From the NCBI GenBank assembly GCA_021810505.1, contig JAJZIR010000001.1:248001-312000 (forward strand): a stretch of DNA of 64,000 nucleotides. Direction: 5' to 3'. The notes beneath the pieces are model-generated. The model did no database searches and had not been told where the DNA came from. It saw only the letters and a program-made list of their open reading frames with translations. Both the position numbers and the translations under genes were made by a program. How positions within the stretch are numbered: position 1 is the stretch's first letter; each line of letters begins with the position of its first letter. The DNA comes from a bacterium. GTDB lineage: Bacteria; Deinococcota; Deinococci; Deinococcales; Deinococcaceae. Below, piece by piece: positions 1-12,740 of the stretch.

Positions 1-777
1 CACCTGCCCGCGCTGATCCCGGAGGGCGACGTACTCCAAGCGCTCGCCCAGAGCGGCCGCGGCGTTGTAGGGCAGCGTCCAAGGGGTTGTCGTCCAGACC
101 AGCAGGGCCGAGCCGGCGGGGAGGCCCAGGTCTTCTGGCCGCTCCAGCGGGAAACGGACGTAGACCGAGGGATCCTCGGTGTCCCGGTAGCCCTCGCTGA
201 CCTCGGCGCTGCTCAAGGTGGTGCCGTCCCTGGGGCAGTAGGGAACCACCCGGTCGCCTCGGTAGAGCAGACCTTCCGCCCAGAGGCGCTGGAGGCTCCA
301 CCACACCGACTCGATGTAGTCAGGGGTGAGGGTCAAGTAGGCTTGCTCGAAGTCGAGCCAGTAGCCCATCCGCTCGGTGAAGTCCTGCCAGATCTGCTCG
401 TAGGAGAACACGCTCTGCCGGCAGGCCGCGTTGAAACGGGCTACGCCGTAGTCTTCTACCTCGCGCTTGCTGGCGAAACCCAGCTGCTTTTCTACCGCCA
501 ACTCGACCGGTAGGCCGTGGGTGTCCCAGCCAGCCTTCCTAGGGACGAAATAGCCCTGCATGTTCCGAAAGCGGGTGAACAGATCCTTATAGGCCCGGGA
601 CTGGACGTGGTGGATCCCCGGAGCGCCGTTGGCGGTCGGCGGACCCTCGTAGAAGGAGTAGGTAGGGCCCTGGGGGTGGAGGCTGCGGCGAAAGACGTCT
701 TCGCGCTTCCAGAATTCTAAGACCCGGCGCTCCTGCTCGGGAAGGTTCAGCTCAGATACCGGTTCGAACAAGGGCAA
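1..777 (-). CDS. ileS: Isoleucyl-tRNA synthetase, N-terminal part (gene runs off the left edge)
   Basis: Class I aminoacyl-tRNA synthetase that charges tRNA-Ile in the cytoplasm. Translating the minus strand from 777 gives an open frame to the window edge with hallmark IleRS sequence: [16 protein letters not shown], where GAPGIHH stands for the class I HIGH motif, then [23 protein letters not shown] and the editing-domain [13 protein letters not shown] stretch. I start it at a TTG (775-777) because GAGGAGG lies 5 nt upstream and no ATG or GTG is better placed; a second TTG two codons later is possible. The remaining two thirds of the protein lie outside the window. A T-box leader precedes it. 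Confidence 0.93.
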   Translation of the reverse strand, partial: MPLFEPVSELNLPEQERRVLEFWKREDVFRRSLHPQGPTYSFYEGPPTANGAPGIHHVQSRAYKDLFTRFRNMQGYFVPRKAGWDTHGLPVELAVEKQLGFASKREVEDYGVARFNAACRQSVFSYEQIWQDFTERMGYWLDFEQAYLTLTPDYIESVWWSLQRLWAEGLLYRGDRVVPYCPRDGTTLSSAEVSEGYRDTEDPSVYVRFPLERPEDLGLPAGSALLVWTTTPWTLPYNAAAALGERLEYVALRDQRGQV

Positions 778-784
778 GGGAACC

Positions 785-1020
785 TCCTCAAAGCGCGGCG
801 CGTCCCAGCTGTCGGGACGCGCTCGGCGTGGTACCACCCGGACTTCATCCCCCTAAGGGGATCTCGAGCTTCCGCTGACGGGGGAGACCGGCCCGGTCTA
901 GTGAGCCTATCGGCTGTTCTTCGGGCGGCGCAGGGACGTAGCCCTCAAGAGGGGATGCGGGCCGGCCCAGACCTCGCCGGGCTCGCACCGTCCCCGGCTC
1001 GCTGTGAGGTGGGCGCCCGG
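785..1020 (-). promoter_or_regulatory. T-box riboswitch leader of ileS, probably translational
   Basis: The minus strand carries the diagnostic T-box bulge GGGTGGTACCACGCC (825-839). A perfect 9-bp hairpin follows, GCGCGTCCC / GGGACGCGC with a 7-nt loop (798-822), and then the ileS ribosome-binding site. No U-run follows the hairpin, so it looks like a Shine-Dalgarno sequestering type rather than a terminator. Upstream, a GCCGGG/CCCGGC hairpin (976-998) resembles the short stem I region of actinobacterial-type ileS T-boxes. A possible isoleucine specifier ATC lies at 954-956, but I could not fold the RNA to confirm it. By family knowledge, uncharged tRNA-Ile should turn ileS expression on. 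Confidence 0.8.
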
Positions 1021-1058
1021 CCGCTTGGCCTCCTTGGCGCCTTGCTTGGGGGCGAAGC

Positions 1059-1087
1059 TTGCAGGGCCCGGAAGCCCGGCGTATACT
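1059..1087 (+). promoter_or_regulatory. Promoter of the transaldolase-rho-pdxST operon
   Basis: TTGCAG (1059-1064) and TATACT (1082-1087) are separated by 17 nt. The predicted start near 1094 is about 70 nt upstream of the first gene. It overlaps the start region of the divergent ileS promoter, so the two promoters are nearly back to back. Confidence 0.65.
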
Positions 1088-1099
1088 TCACCTGGTGCC

Positions 1100-1128
1100 A
1101 TGGTAGGCGGGAACCGAGTCCCCGTCAA
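1100..1128 (-). promoter_or_regulatory. Promoter of the ileS T-box transcript
   Basis: On the minus strand TTGACG (1123-1128) and TACCAT (1100-1105) are separated by exactly 17 nt. Transcription would start near 1093 and give a leader of roughly 315 nt that contains the T-box. Confidence 0.65.
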
Positions 1129-1162
1129 GGATGGCGTTCTTCCCCAACAATAAGGAGGGTGC

Positions 1163-1815
1163 ATGAAATTCTTTATCGATACCGCCGTCGTGGAGGAAAT
1201 CCGCGAGGTCCACTCCTGGGGAGTCCTCTCAGGCGTGACCACCAATCCCAGCCTGGTAGTGGCTTCTGGCCGGAATTTCCACGAAGTTATCAAGGAGATC
1301 GCCCAACTGGTCGGCGGATCCATCTCCGCCGAGGTGACTGCCCTGGAGACCAAGGAGATGGTGGCGCAGGGTAAAGTGTTGGCCGCCCTACACCCGGCGG
1401 TGGTGGTCAAGGTCCCTTTGACCCCAGCCGGCCTGGGGGCCTGCGCGGCGCTGCGCGCTGAGGGAATCCGGGTCAACGTGACCCTGTGCTTCAGCGTCAA
1501 CCAGGCCATGCTGGCCGCCCGAGCCGGGGCCAGCTACATCTCGCCCTTCGTCGGCCGGATCGACGATATCAACGGTAACGGTATCGAGCTGGTGCGGGAG
1601 ATCGCCGAGGTCTACGCGCTGCACGACATCGAGACCGAGGTGTTGGCGGCCAGCCTGCGCCACCCCCGCCACGTCACCGAGGCGGCGCTGGCCGGGGCCC
1701 AGGTCTCTACCTTGCCCTACAAGGTCTTCAAGCAGATGATCAGCCACCCGCTCACCGACAAGGGCCTGGATCAGTTCATGCAGGACTGGGCCAAGGGAAG
1801 CTCCAAGCAGGCGAA

Positions 1816-1819
<4 letters not shown>
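1163..1819 (+). CDS. tal: Small transaldolase / fructose-6-phosphate aldolase family
   Basis: 218-aa TIM-barrel aldolase of the short transaldolase (TalC/FSA) family, cytoplasmic, acting on fructose-6-phosphate or sedoheptulose-7-phosphate in the pentose phosphate pathway. The sequence begins MKFFIDTA and has GVTTNPSL near residue 25. The Schiff-base lysine is K83 in VVVKVPLT, followed by the SPFVGRIDD segment. Length is typical for the subfamily. ATG 1163 is preceded by AAGGAGG. The stop overlaps the rho start as ATGA. Choosing between true transaldolase and F6P aldolase activity from sequence alone is not safe; the Deinococcus homologues are usually named transaldolase. Confidence 0.92.
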
Positions 1820-3102
<1,283 letters not shown>

Positions 3103-3122
3103 GCCGCCCTGGAGATGACCGC

Positions 3123-4007
3123 ATGAGCGAGACCGCAACGCTGAGGATCAAGACCGGCTTCGCCGAGATGTTCAAGGGGGGCGTGATCATGGACGTGGTC
3201 ACCCCCGAGCAAGCCCGCATCGCCGAGGCGGCGGGAGCCGCCGGGGTGATGGCCCTGGAGCGAGTCCCCGCCGATATCCGCAAGCAGGGTGGGGTGGCTC
3301 GGATGAGCGACCCCAAGATGGTCAAAGGGATCATCGCCGCGGTGAGCATCCCGGTAATGGCCAAGGCCAGGATCGGGCACACCGCCGAAGCCCAAATCCT
3401 GCAGGCCTTAGGGGTCGACTTCGTCGATGAGTCGGAGGTGCTGACCCCGGCCGACGACAACTTCCATATCGACAAGCACGCCTTCCAGGTGCCCTTCGTC
3501 TGCGGGGCTAGGAACCTAGGGGAGGCGCTGCGGCGGATCGGCGAGGGGGCCAGCATGATCCGGACCAAGGGCGAGGCCGGGACCGGCAACGTGGTCGAGG
3601 CGGTGCGCCACGCCCGGGCGGTGCTGGGGGAGATCCGCAAGCTGCAGGCCATGCCCAAGGAAGAGCTGATGAGCGCGGCCCGCGACCTGGCGGCCCCCTA
3701 CGACCTGGTCTGCTGGGTGCACCAGTACGGCCGGCTGCCGGTGGTCAACTTCGCGGCCGGTGGGGTGGCCACCCCGGCTGACGCCGCCCTGATGATGCAG
3801 CTGGGACTGGACGGGGTGTTCGTGGGCTCCGGGATCTTCAAGAGCGGCAACCCCGAGAAGCGGGCCCGGGCCATCGTCAAGGCGGTCACCCACTACCAAG
3901 ATCCCCAGGTGCTGGCCGAGGTCAGCGAGGACTTGGGGGAGCCCATGGTCGGGATCAACATCGACACGCTGCCCGACGAGGAGCGGCTTGCCGTCCGGGG
4001 CTGGTGA
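3123..4007 (+). CDS. pdxS: Pyridoxal 5'-phosphate synthase, synthase subunit PdxS
   Basis: 294-aa PLP synthase of the DXP-independent vitamin B6 pathway. It builds PLP from ribose-5-phosphate, glyceraldehyde-3-phosphate and ammonia delivered by PdxT. The frame shows the canonical MDVV (D24), the active-site lysine in MAKARIGH (K81) and the phosphate-binding GEAGTGN loop. The frame is open from a TTG at 3099, but I choose ATG 3123 because it follows GGAG at a good distance and gives the usual [16 protein letters not shown] start. It lies 20 nt after rho and overlaps pdxT by 20 nt. Confidence 0.97.
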   Translation: MSETATLRIKTGFAEMFKGGVIMDVVTPEQARIAEAAGAAGVMALERVPADIRKQGGVARMSDPKMVKGIIAAVSIPVMAKARIGHTAEAQILQALGVDFVDESEVLTPADDNFHIDKHAFQVPFVCGARNLGEALRRIGEGASMIRTKGEAGTGNVVEAVRHARAVLGEIRKLQAMPKEELMSAARDLAAPYDLVCWVHQYGRLPVVNFAAGGVATPADAALMMQLGLDGVFVGSGIFKSGNPEKRARAIVKAVTHYQDPQVLAEVSEDLGEPMVGINIDTLPDEERLAVRGW

Positions 4008-4581
4008 GCTGGGGGTCCTGGCTCTCCAGGGCGATTTCCGCGAGCACCGCGCCGCGCTAGAGCGGCTGGGGGTTCCCAGCCGCGAGGTCAGGTTGCCGGC
4101 CGATCTCCAGGGCCTGCGCGGCCTGATCCTCCCTGGGGGCGAGTCCACCACCATGGTGCGGCTGATGGAGGATTTCGGCCTAGCCGACCCGCTGCGCGCC
4201 TTCGCCGAGAGCGGAGGGGCGCTGTGGGGTACCTGCGCCGGCGCCATCTTGCTGGCCAAGAGCGTGGAGGGCCGGGAACAGCGCAGCCTGGGCCTGATGG
4301 GGATCGCGGCCGTGCGCAATGCCTACGGGCGGCAGATCGATTCCTTTGAGACCCCCCTGCAGGTAACCGGCTTAGCCGATCCCTTCCCGGGGATCTTCAT
4401 CCGCTCTCCCAAGCTGAGGCCGCTGCCCGGGGCCCAGAAGCTGGAGGTCCTAGCCTGGCTGGAGCGGGAGCCGGTGCTGATCCAGCAAGGCAACCGGCTG
4501 GCTAGCAGCTTCCACCCAGAGCTCTCCGCAGACTTGCGGCTGCACCGCTACTTCGCCTCCTTGGCCGGCCTGCCGGTCTAG
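3988..4581 (+). CDS. pdxT: PLP synthase glutaminase subunit PdxT
   Basis: 197-aa class I glutamine amidotransferase that supplies ammonia to PdxS. Motifs visible: [12 protein letters not shown] near the N-terminus, [10 protein letters not shown] (oxyanion strand), the nucleophile in WGTCAGA (C83) and the SSFHPE dyad (H176, E178). The start is a TTG (3988) with GAGGAG just upstream; no ATG or GTG fits, and the frame begins inside the 3' end of pdxS. The overlap and order pdxS-pdxT match the 1:1 complex. Confidence 0.93.
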   Translation: MPSGAGELGVLALQGDFREHRAALERLGVPSREVRLPADLQGLRGLILPGGESTTMVRLMEDFGLADPLRAFAESGGALWGTCAGAILLAKSVEGREQRSLGLMGIAAVRNAYGRQIDSFETPLQVTGLADPFPGIFIRSPKLRPLPGAQKLEVLAWLEREPVLIQQGNRLASSFHPELSADLRLHRYFASLAGLPV

Positions 4582-4654
4582 CCAGGAAGGCGAAGTGGCC
4601 GCCCGCCTGGCTTAGCATGCGTTTGGCCGGGGAGCGGTCGGGAAGGGGGAGGGC

Positions 4655-5650
4655 ATGCGCAGACGCAGGGTCGCCGTCCTGGGCGCCACCGGTATGGTCG
4701 GACAGTCCTATCTTCTGAAACTCGAGCAGCACCCCTGGTTCGAGGTGGTGGCCTTGGCCGCTTCGCCCCGGTCGGCGGGCCGCCGCTACCTGGAAGCAGC
4801 TTCCTGGGTGCAGCAGGAAGGCATCCCGGCCGCCTTTACCGGTATGGAGCTGCTCCCCCCTTCGGCCGCGGCCATCCGAGCCAGCGGGGCGGAGCTGGTC
4901 TTCTCGGCGCTGCCCAGCGAGGCAGCCAGAGAGCTGGAGAGCGAGCTGGCCACCTCGGGGCTCAAGGTGGTGGCCGACACCGCTGCCCACCGCATGGACC
5001 CAGAAGTCCCCTTGGTCATCCCCGAGGTCAACGGCGAGGCGGTGTCGGCGCTGTCCGGCCCCGGCTATATCGTGAGCAGCCCCAACTGCTCCACCATCGG
5101 GCTGGCCATGACCTTAGCCCCGCTGCAGCGCCACCTGGGCCTGAGCAGGGTCTGCGTGACCACGCTGCAGGCGGTCTCCGGAGCCGGCTACCGGGGCGTG
5201 CCCTCCATGGCCATCTTGGATAACGTAGTGCCCTACATCGCCAACGAGGAGGAGAAGATCCGGCGGGAGACCCACAAGATCCTGGGCGCCGATTTCGAGA
5301 TCTACGCCCAGTGCACCCGGGTCCCGGTGCTGGCTGGGCACTTAGAGACCGTTTTCGCCGAGCTGGCCGCCGAGGTGGAATTGCCCAGGCTGCGCGAGCT
5401 GATCACCGACCTGCCCGCCCTGGGGTTGCCCAGCAGCCCCGAGCGCCCCTTGCTGCTCAGGGAGGAGACAGACCGGCCGCAGACCCGGCTGGACCGAGAG
5501 GCCGGGGGCGGCATGACCACCAGCTTGGGCCGCCTCCGGCTGGAGGGGCGGATGCTGCGCTACGTCCTTCTGAGCCACAACACCGTGCGGGGTGCGGCCG
5601 GCAACGCCATCTTGATCGCCGAGCTGCTGGTAAGCCGCGGCCTGGCCTGA
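4655..5650 (+). CDS. asd: Aspartate-semialdehyde dehydrogenase
   Basis: 331-aa NADPH-dependent enzyme converting aspartyl phosphate to aspartate semialdehyde, the branch point to lysine, threonine and methionine. The Rossmann motif [12 protein letters not shown] starts at residue 6, and the catalytic cysteine is C145 in SSPNCST. The [17 protein letters not shown] helix and overall length point to the archaeal/fungal-like Asd subfamily rather than the enterobacterial one. ATG 4655 follows a GGGGGAGGG site. lysC starts 10 nt downstream, so the product of the next gene is this enzyme's substrate source. Confidence 0.95.
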   Translation: MRRRRVAVLGATGMVGQSYLLKLEQHPWFEVVALAASPRSAGRRYLEAASWVQQEGIPAAFTGMELLPPSAAAIRASGAELVFSALPSEAARELESELATSGLKVVADTAAHRMDPEVPLVIPEVNGEAVSALSGPGYIVSSPNCSTIGLAMTLAPLQRHLGLSRVCVTTLQAVSGAGYRGVPSMAILDNVVPYIANEEEKIRRETHKILGADFEIYAQCTRVPVLAGHLETVFAELAAEVELPRLRELITDLPALGLPSSPERPLLLREETDRPQTRLDREAGGGMTTSLGRLRLEGRMLRYVLLSHNTVRGAAGNAILIAELLVSRGLA

Positions 5651-5660
5651 GGAGGAAGCT

Positions 5661-7088
5661 GTGAAGGTGATGAAATTCGGCGGCACGCTGATGGGCAGCG
5701 CCGCAGCGATCCAGCGCTCAGCTGAGCTGGTGCTGCGCTGGGCTGGGCAGGAGGCGGTGGTCACGGTGGTCTCGGCCATGGCCGGGGTGACCGAGGCGCT
5801 GCTCAAGCTGGGCGCCCAAGCCGAGGCCGGCGAGCTGGAGGAGGTCACCGCCGGCTGGAAGGCGCTGCGCTTCCGGCACCTGGAAGCCGGGGCCTCGCTG
5901 GGAACCCAGGCCGCGACCTTGGAGCAGATCGACGAGCTGCTGGAGACCTTGCGCCAGACCCTCTACGGTATCTACCTGCTCAGGGAGCTCAGCGGCCGCT
6001 CCAGAGACCTGCTCCTGTCTTTCGGGGAGCGGCTGAGCGCGCCGCTGATGGCGGCGGCGCTGACCAAAGCCGGCAGCCGGGCGGTGGCGCTGACCGGGGG
6101 GGAGGCCGGCCTGCTCACCAGCGACCACTTCGGGCACGCCAGGCCGCTGCCCCAGACCGCTGAGCGGCTGTCCCTGCAGCTTTTGCCGCTGCTGGCCGAG
6201 GGGAGCATTCCGGTGGTCACCGGCTTCATCGGCGAGACCAGCTCGGGGGTGATCACCACCCTGGGTCGGGGGGGCTCGGACTACACCGCGACCTTGATCG
6301 GCGCGGCCCTGAAGGCCGATGAGGTCTGGACTTGGAAGGACGTGGACGGGGTGATGAGCGCCGATCCGCGGATGGTGGAGGGTGCCGTCAACCTGGAGTA
6401 CCTCTCCTACGGCGAGGTGATGGAGCTGGCCCACTTCGGGGCCAAAGTGCTCCACCCCCTAGCGGTTACGCCGCTGCAGGAGAGCGGCATCCCGCTGCGG
6501 GTCAAGAGCGCAGCCGATCCGGACGCCGCCGGCACCCTGGTGCGCGCCGAGAGCGGCCCCTCCGGGCCGGTCAAGGCAGTGACCAGCTTGCGCCAGGCCT
6601 GCATCCTCACGGTCAGCGGCGCTGGGATGGTCGACGCCCCGGAGAGCCTGGCCCAGATCTTCTCGCTGCTGGCCCAGCGGGGGATCAGCGCCTTGATGAT
6701 CTCGCAGAGCTCCTCGATGGCCAACCTGTCGCTGGTGCTGCGGGCCGCCGAGGGCCAGCCGGCCCTCTCGCTGCTCTCCGAGCGTTTCTTGCGCTCGGAG
6801 TGGGTCAGGGATGTCCAGCTGCGCGAGCAGGTGGCGGTGGTGGCGGTAGTCGGAGAGGGGATGCGCGGTACCCAGGGGGTGGCGGCCAAGCTGTTCGGAG
6901 CCCTGGCGGCAGAGGGGATCAACCTGCTGATGATCGCCCAGGGCTCCTCGGAGCTCAATATCTCCCTGGCTATCGAGGCAAAAGACGAAGCCCTAGCGGT
7001 GCGCGCCGCCCATCAGGCCTTCCTGTCCAGGCCGGACCACAGCTCCAAAAAGGCGGCCGGTTCCGGCAGGCTCTCGGTCTCCCACTGA
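5661..7088 (+). CDS. lysC: Aspartate kinase
   Basis: 475-aa aspartokinase, first step of the aspartate-family amino acid pathway. An amino-acid kinase domain starts KFGGTLMGS (K5) and includes the [16 protein letters not shown] motif, followed by two ACT domains ([20 protein letters not shown] and [20 protein letters not shown]) that normally bind the inhibitory amino acid. The start is GTG 5661 after AGGAGG. It forms an operon with asd. Its 3' end overlaps the convergent hydrolase-like gene by about 75 nt. No lysine riboswitch is seen upstream. Confidence 0.95.
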   Translation: MKVMKFGGTLMGSAAAIQRSAELVLRWAGQEAVVTVVSAMAGVTEALLKLGAQAEAGELEEVTAGWKALRFRHLEAGASLGTQAATLEQIDELLETLRQTLYGIYLLRELSGRSRDLLLSFGERLSAPLMAAALTKAGSRAVALTGGEAGLLTSDHFGHARPLPQTAERLSLQLLPLLAEGSIPVVTGFIGETSSGVITTLGRGGSDYTATLIGAALKADEVWTWKDVDGVMSADPRMVEGAVNLEYLSYGEVMELAHFGAKVLHPLAVTPLQESGIPLRVKSAADPDAAGTLVRAESGPSGPVKAVTSLRQACILTVSGAGMVDAPESLAQIFSLLAQRGISALMISQSSSMANLSLVLRAAEGQPALSLLSERFLRSEWVRDVQLREQVAVVAVVGEGMRGTQGVAAKLFGALAAEGINLLMIAQGSSELNISLAIEAKDEALAVRAAHQAFLSRPDHSSKKAAGSGRLSVSH

Positions 7089-7711
7089 AGGCTCTCCTCG
7101 CCGAGCCGGCTAGGGCCGGCGCCGCCGAAGCGCCCCTGGGCCCGGGCCGCGGCGGCGTGGCGGGTGAAGGTGGGCAGGCCGGTGTGCAGCGCCCAGAAAA
7201 CATCGCTGTACAGGGGGACGCTGACCATCAGCGCCCGCAGCGGCCTGGCCCGCACCCGAGCGATGGGGTTCAGGGCCAACCGGCTGCGGCAGGGCGCACC
7301 AGTACCCAGAGCAGCGCTCAGGCCGCTGGTGACCAGGTGGGCCTCTCCGCAGACTTCCAGCAGGAAATCGGATAGAGCGCTGTCCAGCAGCGCTCTATCC
7401 AGCCGGCCGGGGTAGGGGGGGCTGTAGCCGAAGCCGGGCAGGTTGGGCAGGTAGACCAGCCGGTCTCCGGAGAGCCGCTCGGCCAAGGCCAGCCAGTCGT
7501 CGCTGGAGCAGGAAGGGCGCAGGTCGTGCACCAAAACCGCGGGCGGCTTCCCCGGGACACCGAACCTGGCGTAGCGCAGCGGGTAGCCGTTCCAGTCGTA
7601 CTCGTAGAGCCGGCAGGGGGGAGAGTGGGGCCGCAACCGCAGCGCTTCCGAGGCGGCCCAGGCCAGGGCGGTGACTGCCCCCAGCCGCAGCAGGGAGCGG
7701 CTCAGCCGCAC
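7013..7711 (-). CDS. Membrane-anchored alpha/beta hydrolase-like protein, nucleophile elbow degenerate
   Basis: 232 aa. The N-terminus ([19 protein letters not shown]) looks like a signal anchor. [43 protein letters not shown] matches the early strand and oxyanion-hole part of alpha/beta hydrolases. The usual GxSxG elbow is replaced by [10 protein letters not shown] and no catalytic His is evident, so it may not be a hydrolase. GTG 7711 overlaps the tpiA stop, and the 3' end overlaps lysC on the other strand. It is the last gene of the leftward gap-pgk-tpi cluster. Confidence 0.7.
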   Translation of the reverse strand: MRLSRSLLRLGAVTALAWAASEALRLRPHSPPCRLYEYDWNGYPLRYARFGVPGKPPAVLVHDLRPSCSSDDWLALAERLSGDRLVYLPNLPGFGYSPPYPGRLDRALLDSALSDFLLEVCGEAHLVTSGLSAALGTGAPCRSRLALNPIARVRARPLRALMVSVPLYSDVFWALHTGLPTFTRHAAAARAQGRFGGAGPSRLGEESLQWETESLPEPAAFLELWSGLDRKA

Positions 7712-8412
7712 AGCGCCGCCATCTCCGCCACCTGCTCCAACTTCAGGCTGGCTCCGCCGACTAGAGCCCCGTCCAGCTCCGGCCTCAGGAACTGCGCCAG
7801 GTTGGCCGCGTTCACGCTCCCGCCGTAGAGCACCGCCGCTCCGGGCAGCCTGCGCTTCAGGGCCAGGCTGACCTGGGCGGCGTCCTCTGGATGGCAGCTC
7901 TTGCCGGTCCCGATGGCCCAGACCGGCTCGTAGGCCAGCCGCAGGGGACCTTCGCCAGCCACTTCCAGGGCGGCTTCCAGCTGGGCCAAGCTGTACTCCA
8001 GCTGCCCGCCTCGCTGCCGGACCTCCCAGGGCTCTCCCAGGCAGAGCAGCGGCAGCAGACCGGCCGAGCGGGCCCGCGCCAACTTGCGCCCGATCAGGCG
8101 ATCGCTCTCGGCGTGCTCGCTGCGGCGCTCGCTGTGGCCCACCAGCACTTGGCTGCAGCCCAGGTCGGCCAACATCTCGGCGGCCACGTCGCCGGTGTGG
8201 GCCCCGAACTGTTCGGCGCTGAGGTCTTGGGCACCCAGAGCCACCCGGCTGCCGCGCAGGGCAGCGGCCAGGGCGCTCAGGTGGGTGAAGGGGGCGAAGA
8301 GCGCCAGCTCCAAGCCGGCTGGCCAGTTAGAAGAGAGCTCGGCGAGCCGCTCGGCCCAGGGGCCGGCTTGGCTGGGCAGCAGCTGCATCTTCCAGTTCAG
8401 CGCCAGGATCAC
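7702..8412 (-). CDS. tpiA: Triose-phosphate isomerase
   Basis: 236-aa glycolytic TIM barrel interconverting dihydroxyacetone phosphate and glyceraldehyde-3-phosphate. Active-site residues are K8 in NWKM, H93 in VGHSERR and E162 in [10 protein letters not shown], with the phosphate-binding YGGSVNAAN and GALVGGASL loops. The start is GTG 8412, overlapping the pgk stop as GTGA. Slightly shorter than the usual 250 aa, with no missing core motif. Confidence 0.96.
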   Translation of the reverse strand: MILALNWKMQLLPSQAGPWAERLAELSSNWPAGLELALFAPFTHLSALAAALRGSRVALGAQDLSAEQFGAHTGDVAAEMLADLGCSQVLVGHSERRSEHAESDRLIGRKLARARSAGLLPLLCLGEPWEVRQRGGQLEYSLAQLEAALEVAGEGPLRLAYEPVWAIGTGKSCHPEDAAQVSLALKRRLPGAAVLYGGSVNAANLAQFLRPELDGALVGGASLKLEQVAEMAALCG

Positions 8413-9592
8413 CGCATCGCCTCGACCCCGGGTAGCACTTGCCCCTCTAGGAACTCCAAGCTGGCTCCGCCCCCGGTGGAGACGTGGCCCATGCGCTCCG
8501 CCACTCCGCTCTGGCTGACCGCGCTGACCACGTCGCCGCCGCCGATCACGGTGTACGCGGAAAGGTCGGCCATGGCCCTGGCCACGAAGAAAGTGCCCTC
8601 GGCGAACCTGGGCATCTCGAAGACCCCCAGCGGCCCGTTCCAGAAGACCATCTTGGCCTGAGCCAATTGCCTCGCAAATTCCTGCCTGGTCTCTGGGCCG
8701 ATGTCCATACCCTCCCAGCCCGGCTCGATCTGGCCGGCTGGTACCACCAGGGCCCGGGCGTCCTCGGCGAAACGGTTGGCGGCCACCACATCGCTGGGCA
8801 ACACGATCTTGCTTCCAAAATCGGCCAGCAGCTTGGCGGCGTAGTCCAACTGGTCCTCTTCGAGCAGGCTGGAGCCAATCTCGCCCCCCTGGGCCTTGAT
8901 GAAGGTATACGCCATCCCACCGCCCAGCAGCAGCCGGTCGACCCTGGGCAGCAGGTTCTGGATCACCTTCAGCTTATCGCTGACTTTGGCCCCGCCCATC
9001 ACCACCACGTAGGGGTGCTGGGGGTCGTCCAGCAGCTTGGAGAGCGCGGCGACCTCCTTCTCCAGCAGCAGGCCAGCGGCGTGCGGCAGCAGCGCTGCCA
9101 CCCCGCTGACCGAGGCGTGGGCCCGGTGGGCGCTGCCGAAAGCGTCTAGAACGAAGGCGTCGGCCAGGGCGGCCAGCTTGCGGCAGAGCGCCGGATCGTT
9201 CTTGGTCTCACCCGGCTCGAAACGGATATTCTCCAGCAGGGCTACTTGGCCGCCTCTGAGCTCCGAGACCTGCTGGCGTACCGCCTCGCTGGAGGGCAGC
9301 TCCCTCAAGTAAGCGACCTCTTGGCCCAGCAGCCCTTCTAGGGCCCCCGCCACCTCCCCCATGCGGTCTTGGGCGCCTTCCGGGATGGCTGAGCCGCTCA
9401 CCGGCTGGGGCCGGCCCAGGTGGCTGACCAGGACCAAGCCGCTGGCACCGGCCTGCTGCAGGGCCCGCAGGGTAGGCAGGCTGGCCCGGATCCGGGTATC
9501 GTCGGCGACCACCCCGCCCTGCACCGGCACGTTGTAGTCCACCCGCACCAGCACCCGGCGGCCGCGCAGGTCCAAGTCCTGCAGCCGGCGCA

Positions 9593-9593
<1 letters not shown>
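8409..9593 (-). CDS. pgk: Phosphoglycerate kinase
   Basis: 394-aa glycolytic kinase transferring phosphate from 1,3-bisphosphoglycerate to [11 protein letters not shown] and [11 protein letters not shown] form the N-terminal substrate domain; [23 protein letters not shown] and the C-terminal [13 protein letters not shown] nucleotide loop are intact. The frame extends upstream, but ATG 9593, which overlaps the gap stop as TGATG, gives the family's usual N-terminus. Translation is probably coupled to gap. Confidence 0.96.
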
Positions 9594-10630
<1,037 letters not shown>

Positions 10631-10642
10631 TTAGGACACCAA

Positions 10643-11947
10643 CTAGGGCTCCAGCCGGGTCAGCATCCTGGGGAAGGGGATGGCTTCGCGCAGGTGGTCT
10701 AAGCCGCAGATCCAGGCCACCACCCGCTCCAGGCCCATACCGAAACCGGAATGGGGCACGCTGCCGTAGCGCCGCAGGTCCAGGTACCAGCGGAAAGCCG
10801 CCTCGGGCAGCTGGTGGCTAGCCAGCCGGGTCCGCAGCAATTCTAAGTCGTGGATGCGCTGCGAGCCGCCGATGATCTCGCCGTAGCCTTCCGGGGCGAT
10901 CAGGTCGGCGCACTCGGCCAGCTCCGGCCGCTGGGGGTTAGGCTGCATGTAGAAGGCCTTGATGCTGGCCGGGTAGGAGTGGACGAAGACCGGGTGGCCG
11001 AAGTGCTGGCCCAGCAGGGTCTCATCCGGGGCACCGAAATCCTCGCCCCAGGGCAGCTCCCTGCCGAGCTTAGCCAGCAGCTGCAGGGCTTCTTCATACG
11101 ACACCCTAGAGAAAGGCTGCTCGGCGGCGCGGCGCAGGGGAGCCTGGTCGCGCTCCAGGATCTCTAGCTCGTCCTGGCAGCGCTCCAAGACGTAGGCGAC
11201 CAGGAACCGGATGAGCTCCTCCTGCAGGGCCATGTTCCCCTGCTGGTCGCAGAAGGCCATCTCCGGCTCCAGCATCCAGAACTCCAGCAGGTGCCGCCGG
11301 GTCTTGGACTTCTCGGCCCGAAAGGCGGGACCCAGGGTGTAGACCTTGGAAAAAGCCAGCGCCCCGGCCTCGGCGTAGAGCTGGCCGGACTGGGACAGGT
11401 AGACCTTGGCCTCCCCGAACAGGTCGACCTCGAAGAGCTCGGTGGTCCCTTCGGCGGCGTTGGGGGTAAAAATCGGCGCGTCGAAGCGGAGGAAGCCGCG
11501 GCCGTCCAGGAACTCGGAGATGGCCCGTTCCAGGGCAGCCCGCACCCGCAGGGTCGCCCAGGGCCGCCGGTGGCGCAGCCAGAGGTGGCGGTGGTCCATC
11601 AGGAAGTCGACGCCGTGCTCCTTGGGGGTGATGGGGTAGGCCTCCGAGCGGCTCAGCCGAGCGAGGAGCTGGGTATCCAACTCCAAGCCCCCTGGAGCTC
11701 TAGGGTCCTTGCGCAGCACCCCGGTCAGCTCCAAGGCGTCTTCGGGAGCGAGCCGCTTGGCCAGCTCCAGGGCTTCCGGGTGTGCCCCGCCGTCGATAAC
11801 CGCCTGCAAGAAGCCGCTGCCGTCGCGCAGCTGCAAGAAAGCGATGCGCCCGCTGGAGCGCACCCGCTGCAACCAAGCCTGCAGCTTCACGGTCTGGCCG
11901 CTCTCCAGCCGGGCCAGGGAGGCGATGTCGGTCCACATGGCCGCCAT
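10643..11947 (-). CDS. asnS: Asparaginyl-tRNA synthetase
   Basis: 434-aa class IIb synthetase. An N-terminal OB-fold anticodon domain ([26 protein letters not shown]) precedes the catalytic core with [23 protein letters not shown], motif 2 ([21 protein letters not shown]) and motif 3 ([13 protein letters not shown]). The [10 protein letters not shown] segment and the short core are AsnRS-like rather than AspRS-like, and a separate AspRS gene lies two genes upstream. ATG 11947 lies just after the HAD gene; ATG 11938 is an alternative start. Confidence 0.92.
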   Translation of the reverse strand: MAAMWTDIASLARLESGQTVKLQAWLQRVRSSGRIAFLQLRDGSGFLQAVIDGGAHPEALELAKRLAPEDALELTGVLRKDPRAPGGLELDTQLLARLSRSEAYPITPKEHGVDFLMDHRHLWLRHRRPWATLRVRAALERAISEFLDGRGFLRFDAPIFTPNAAEGTTELFEVDLFGEAKVYLSQSGQLYAEAGALAFSKVYTLGPAFRAEKSKTRRHLLEFWMLEPEMAFCDQQGNMALQEELIRFLVAYVLERCQDELEILERDQAPLRRAAEQPFSRVSYEEALQLLAKLGRELPWGEDFGAPDETLLGQHFGHPVFVHSYPASIKAFYMQPNPQRPELAECADLIAPEGYGEIIGGSQRIHDLELLRTRLASHQLPEAAFRWYLDLRRYGSVPHSGFGMGLERVVAWICGLDHLREAIPFPRMLTRLEP

Positions 11948-11948
11948 C

Positions 11949-12740
11949 CTACAGCCCCCAAGACAGCGCGATAGCCTCGGCCAGACCGCCGGCGTCGACG
12001 TCCCGGACCAGGTGGCGGGCGGCCGCCTTGACCTCCGGCTCGGCGTTACCCATGGCCACCCCGTGGCCTACCAGCGCGACGCTCTCCAGGTCGTTCTGCC
12101 CGTCTCCTACCATCATGACCTGCTCCAAGCCCAAGCCCAAATCCGCAGCCAGCCGGGTGATGGCCGCGGCCTTGCCCACCCCCTTAGCGGTCACCGAGAG
12201 AAAGCTGACCCCCGGCATCACCGGCGAGGGCGCTGAGGAGACCGAGAGCTCCGGACCCAGGTCCAGAAAGCGCTCCCGATCGCCGTCCGGAATCACCCAC
12301 TGGACCCGCACCGCCTGGTGGAGGGTGGTCAGGAGGTCTCCGGTCACGAAGGGTACCCCTAGCAGGGCGGCGTGCCGGACCAGGATGGGGTCGGCCCGCT
12401 CGGCCCGGTAGTCGAAGTCGCGGTAGACCTCCAGCGGCTTGGCCTCCCGCCTGGCCCGCTCTACCAGGGCGGCTACTTGGCCGGCGCGCAGCCGAACCGA
12501 CCGGGAGCGGCCATCCCCGACTTGGACCACGCTGGCTCCGCTCTGGAAGATGTGCCAGCCCTGGGGGTCCAGGCGCCTGGCATAGTCGAGGGCCAGGCCG
12601 AAAGCTGGCCGGCCGCTGGTGATGGCCAGGCGCTGCCCCTTAGCTCGGGCCTTGGCCGCCGCCTCCCAGACCGCCGGGTCGACCTGCCCGCCAGAGCCCA
12701 CCAGGGTGCCGTCCACGTCGATGCAGATCAGCCCGATCAT
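11949..12740 (-). CDS. Cof-type HAD-superfamily sugar-phosphate phosphatase
   Basis: 263-aa HAD hydrolase of the Cof/YidA (IIB cap) group. The nucleophile motif is DVDGTL (D8, D10), motif II is AITSGRP, and motifs III/IV are in [14 protein letters not shown] and [12 protein letters not shown]. Substrate is unknown; relatives hydrolyse sugar phosphates, nucleotides or flavin phosphates. ATG 12740 overlaps the aspS stop (ATGA), so it is translated with the synthetases. It sits between aspS and asnS, perhaps only as an operon passenger. Confidence 0.88.
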   Translation of the reverse strand: MIGLICIDVDGTLVGSGGQVDPAVWEAAAKARAKGQRLAITSGRPAFGLALDYARRLDPQGWHIFQSGASVVQVGDGRSRSVRLRAGQVAALVERARREAKPLEVYRDFDYRAERADPILVRHAALLGVPFVTGDLLTTLHQAVRVQWVIPDGDRERFLDLGPELSVSSAPSPVMPGVSFLSVTAKGVGKAAAITRLAADLGLGLEQVMMVGDGQNDLESVALVGHGVAMGNAEPEVKAAARHLVRDVDAGGLAEAIALSWGL

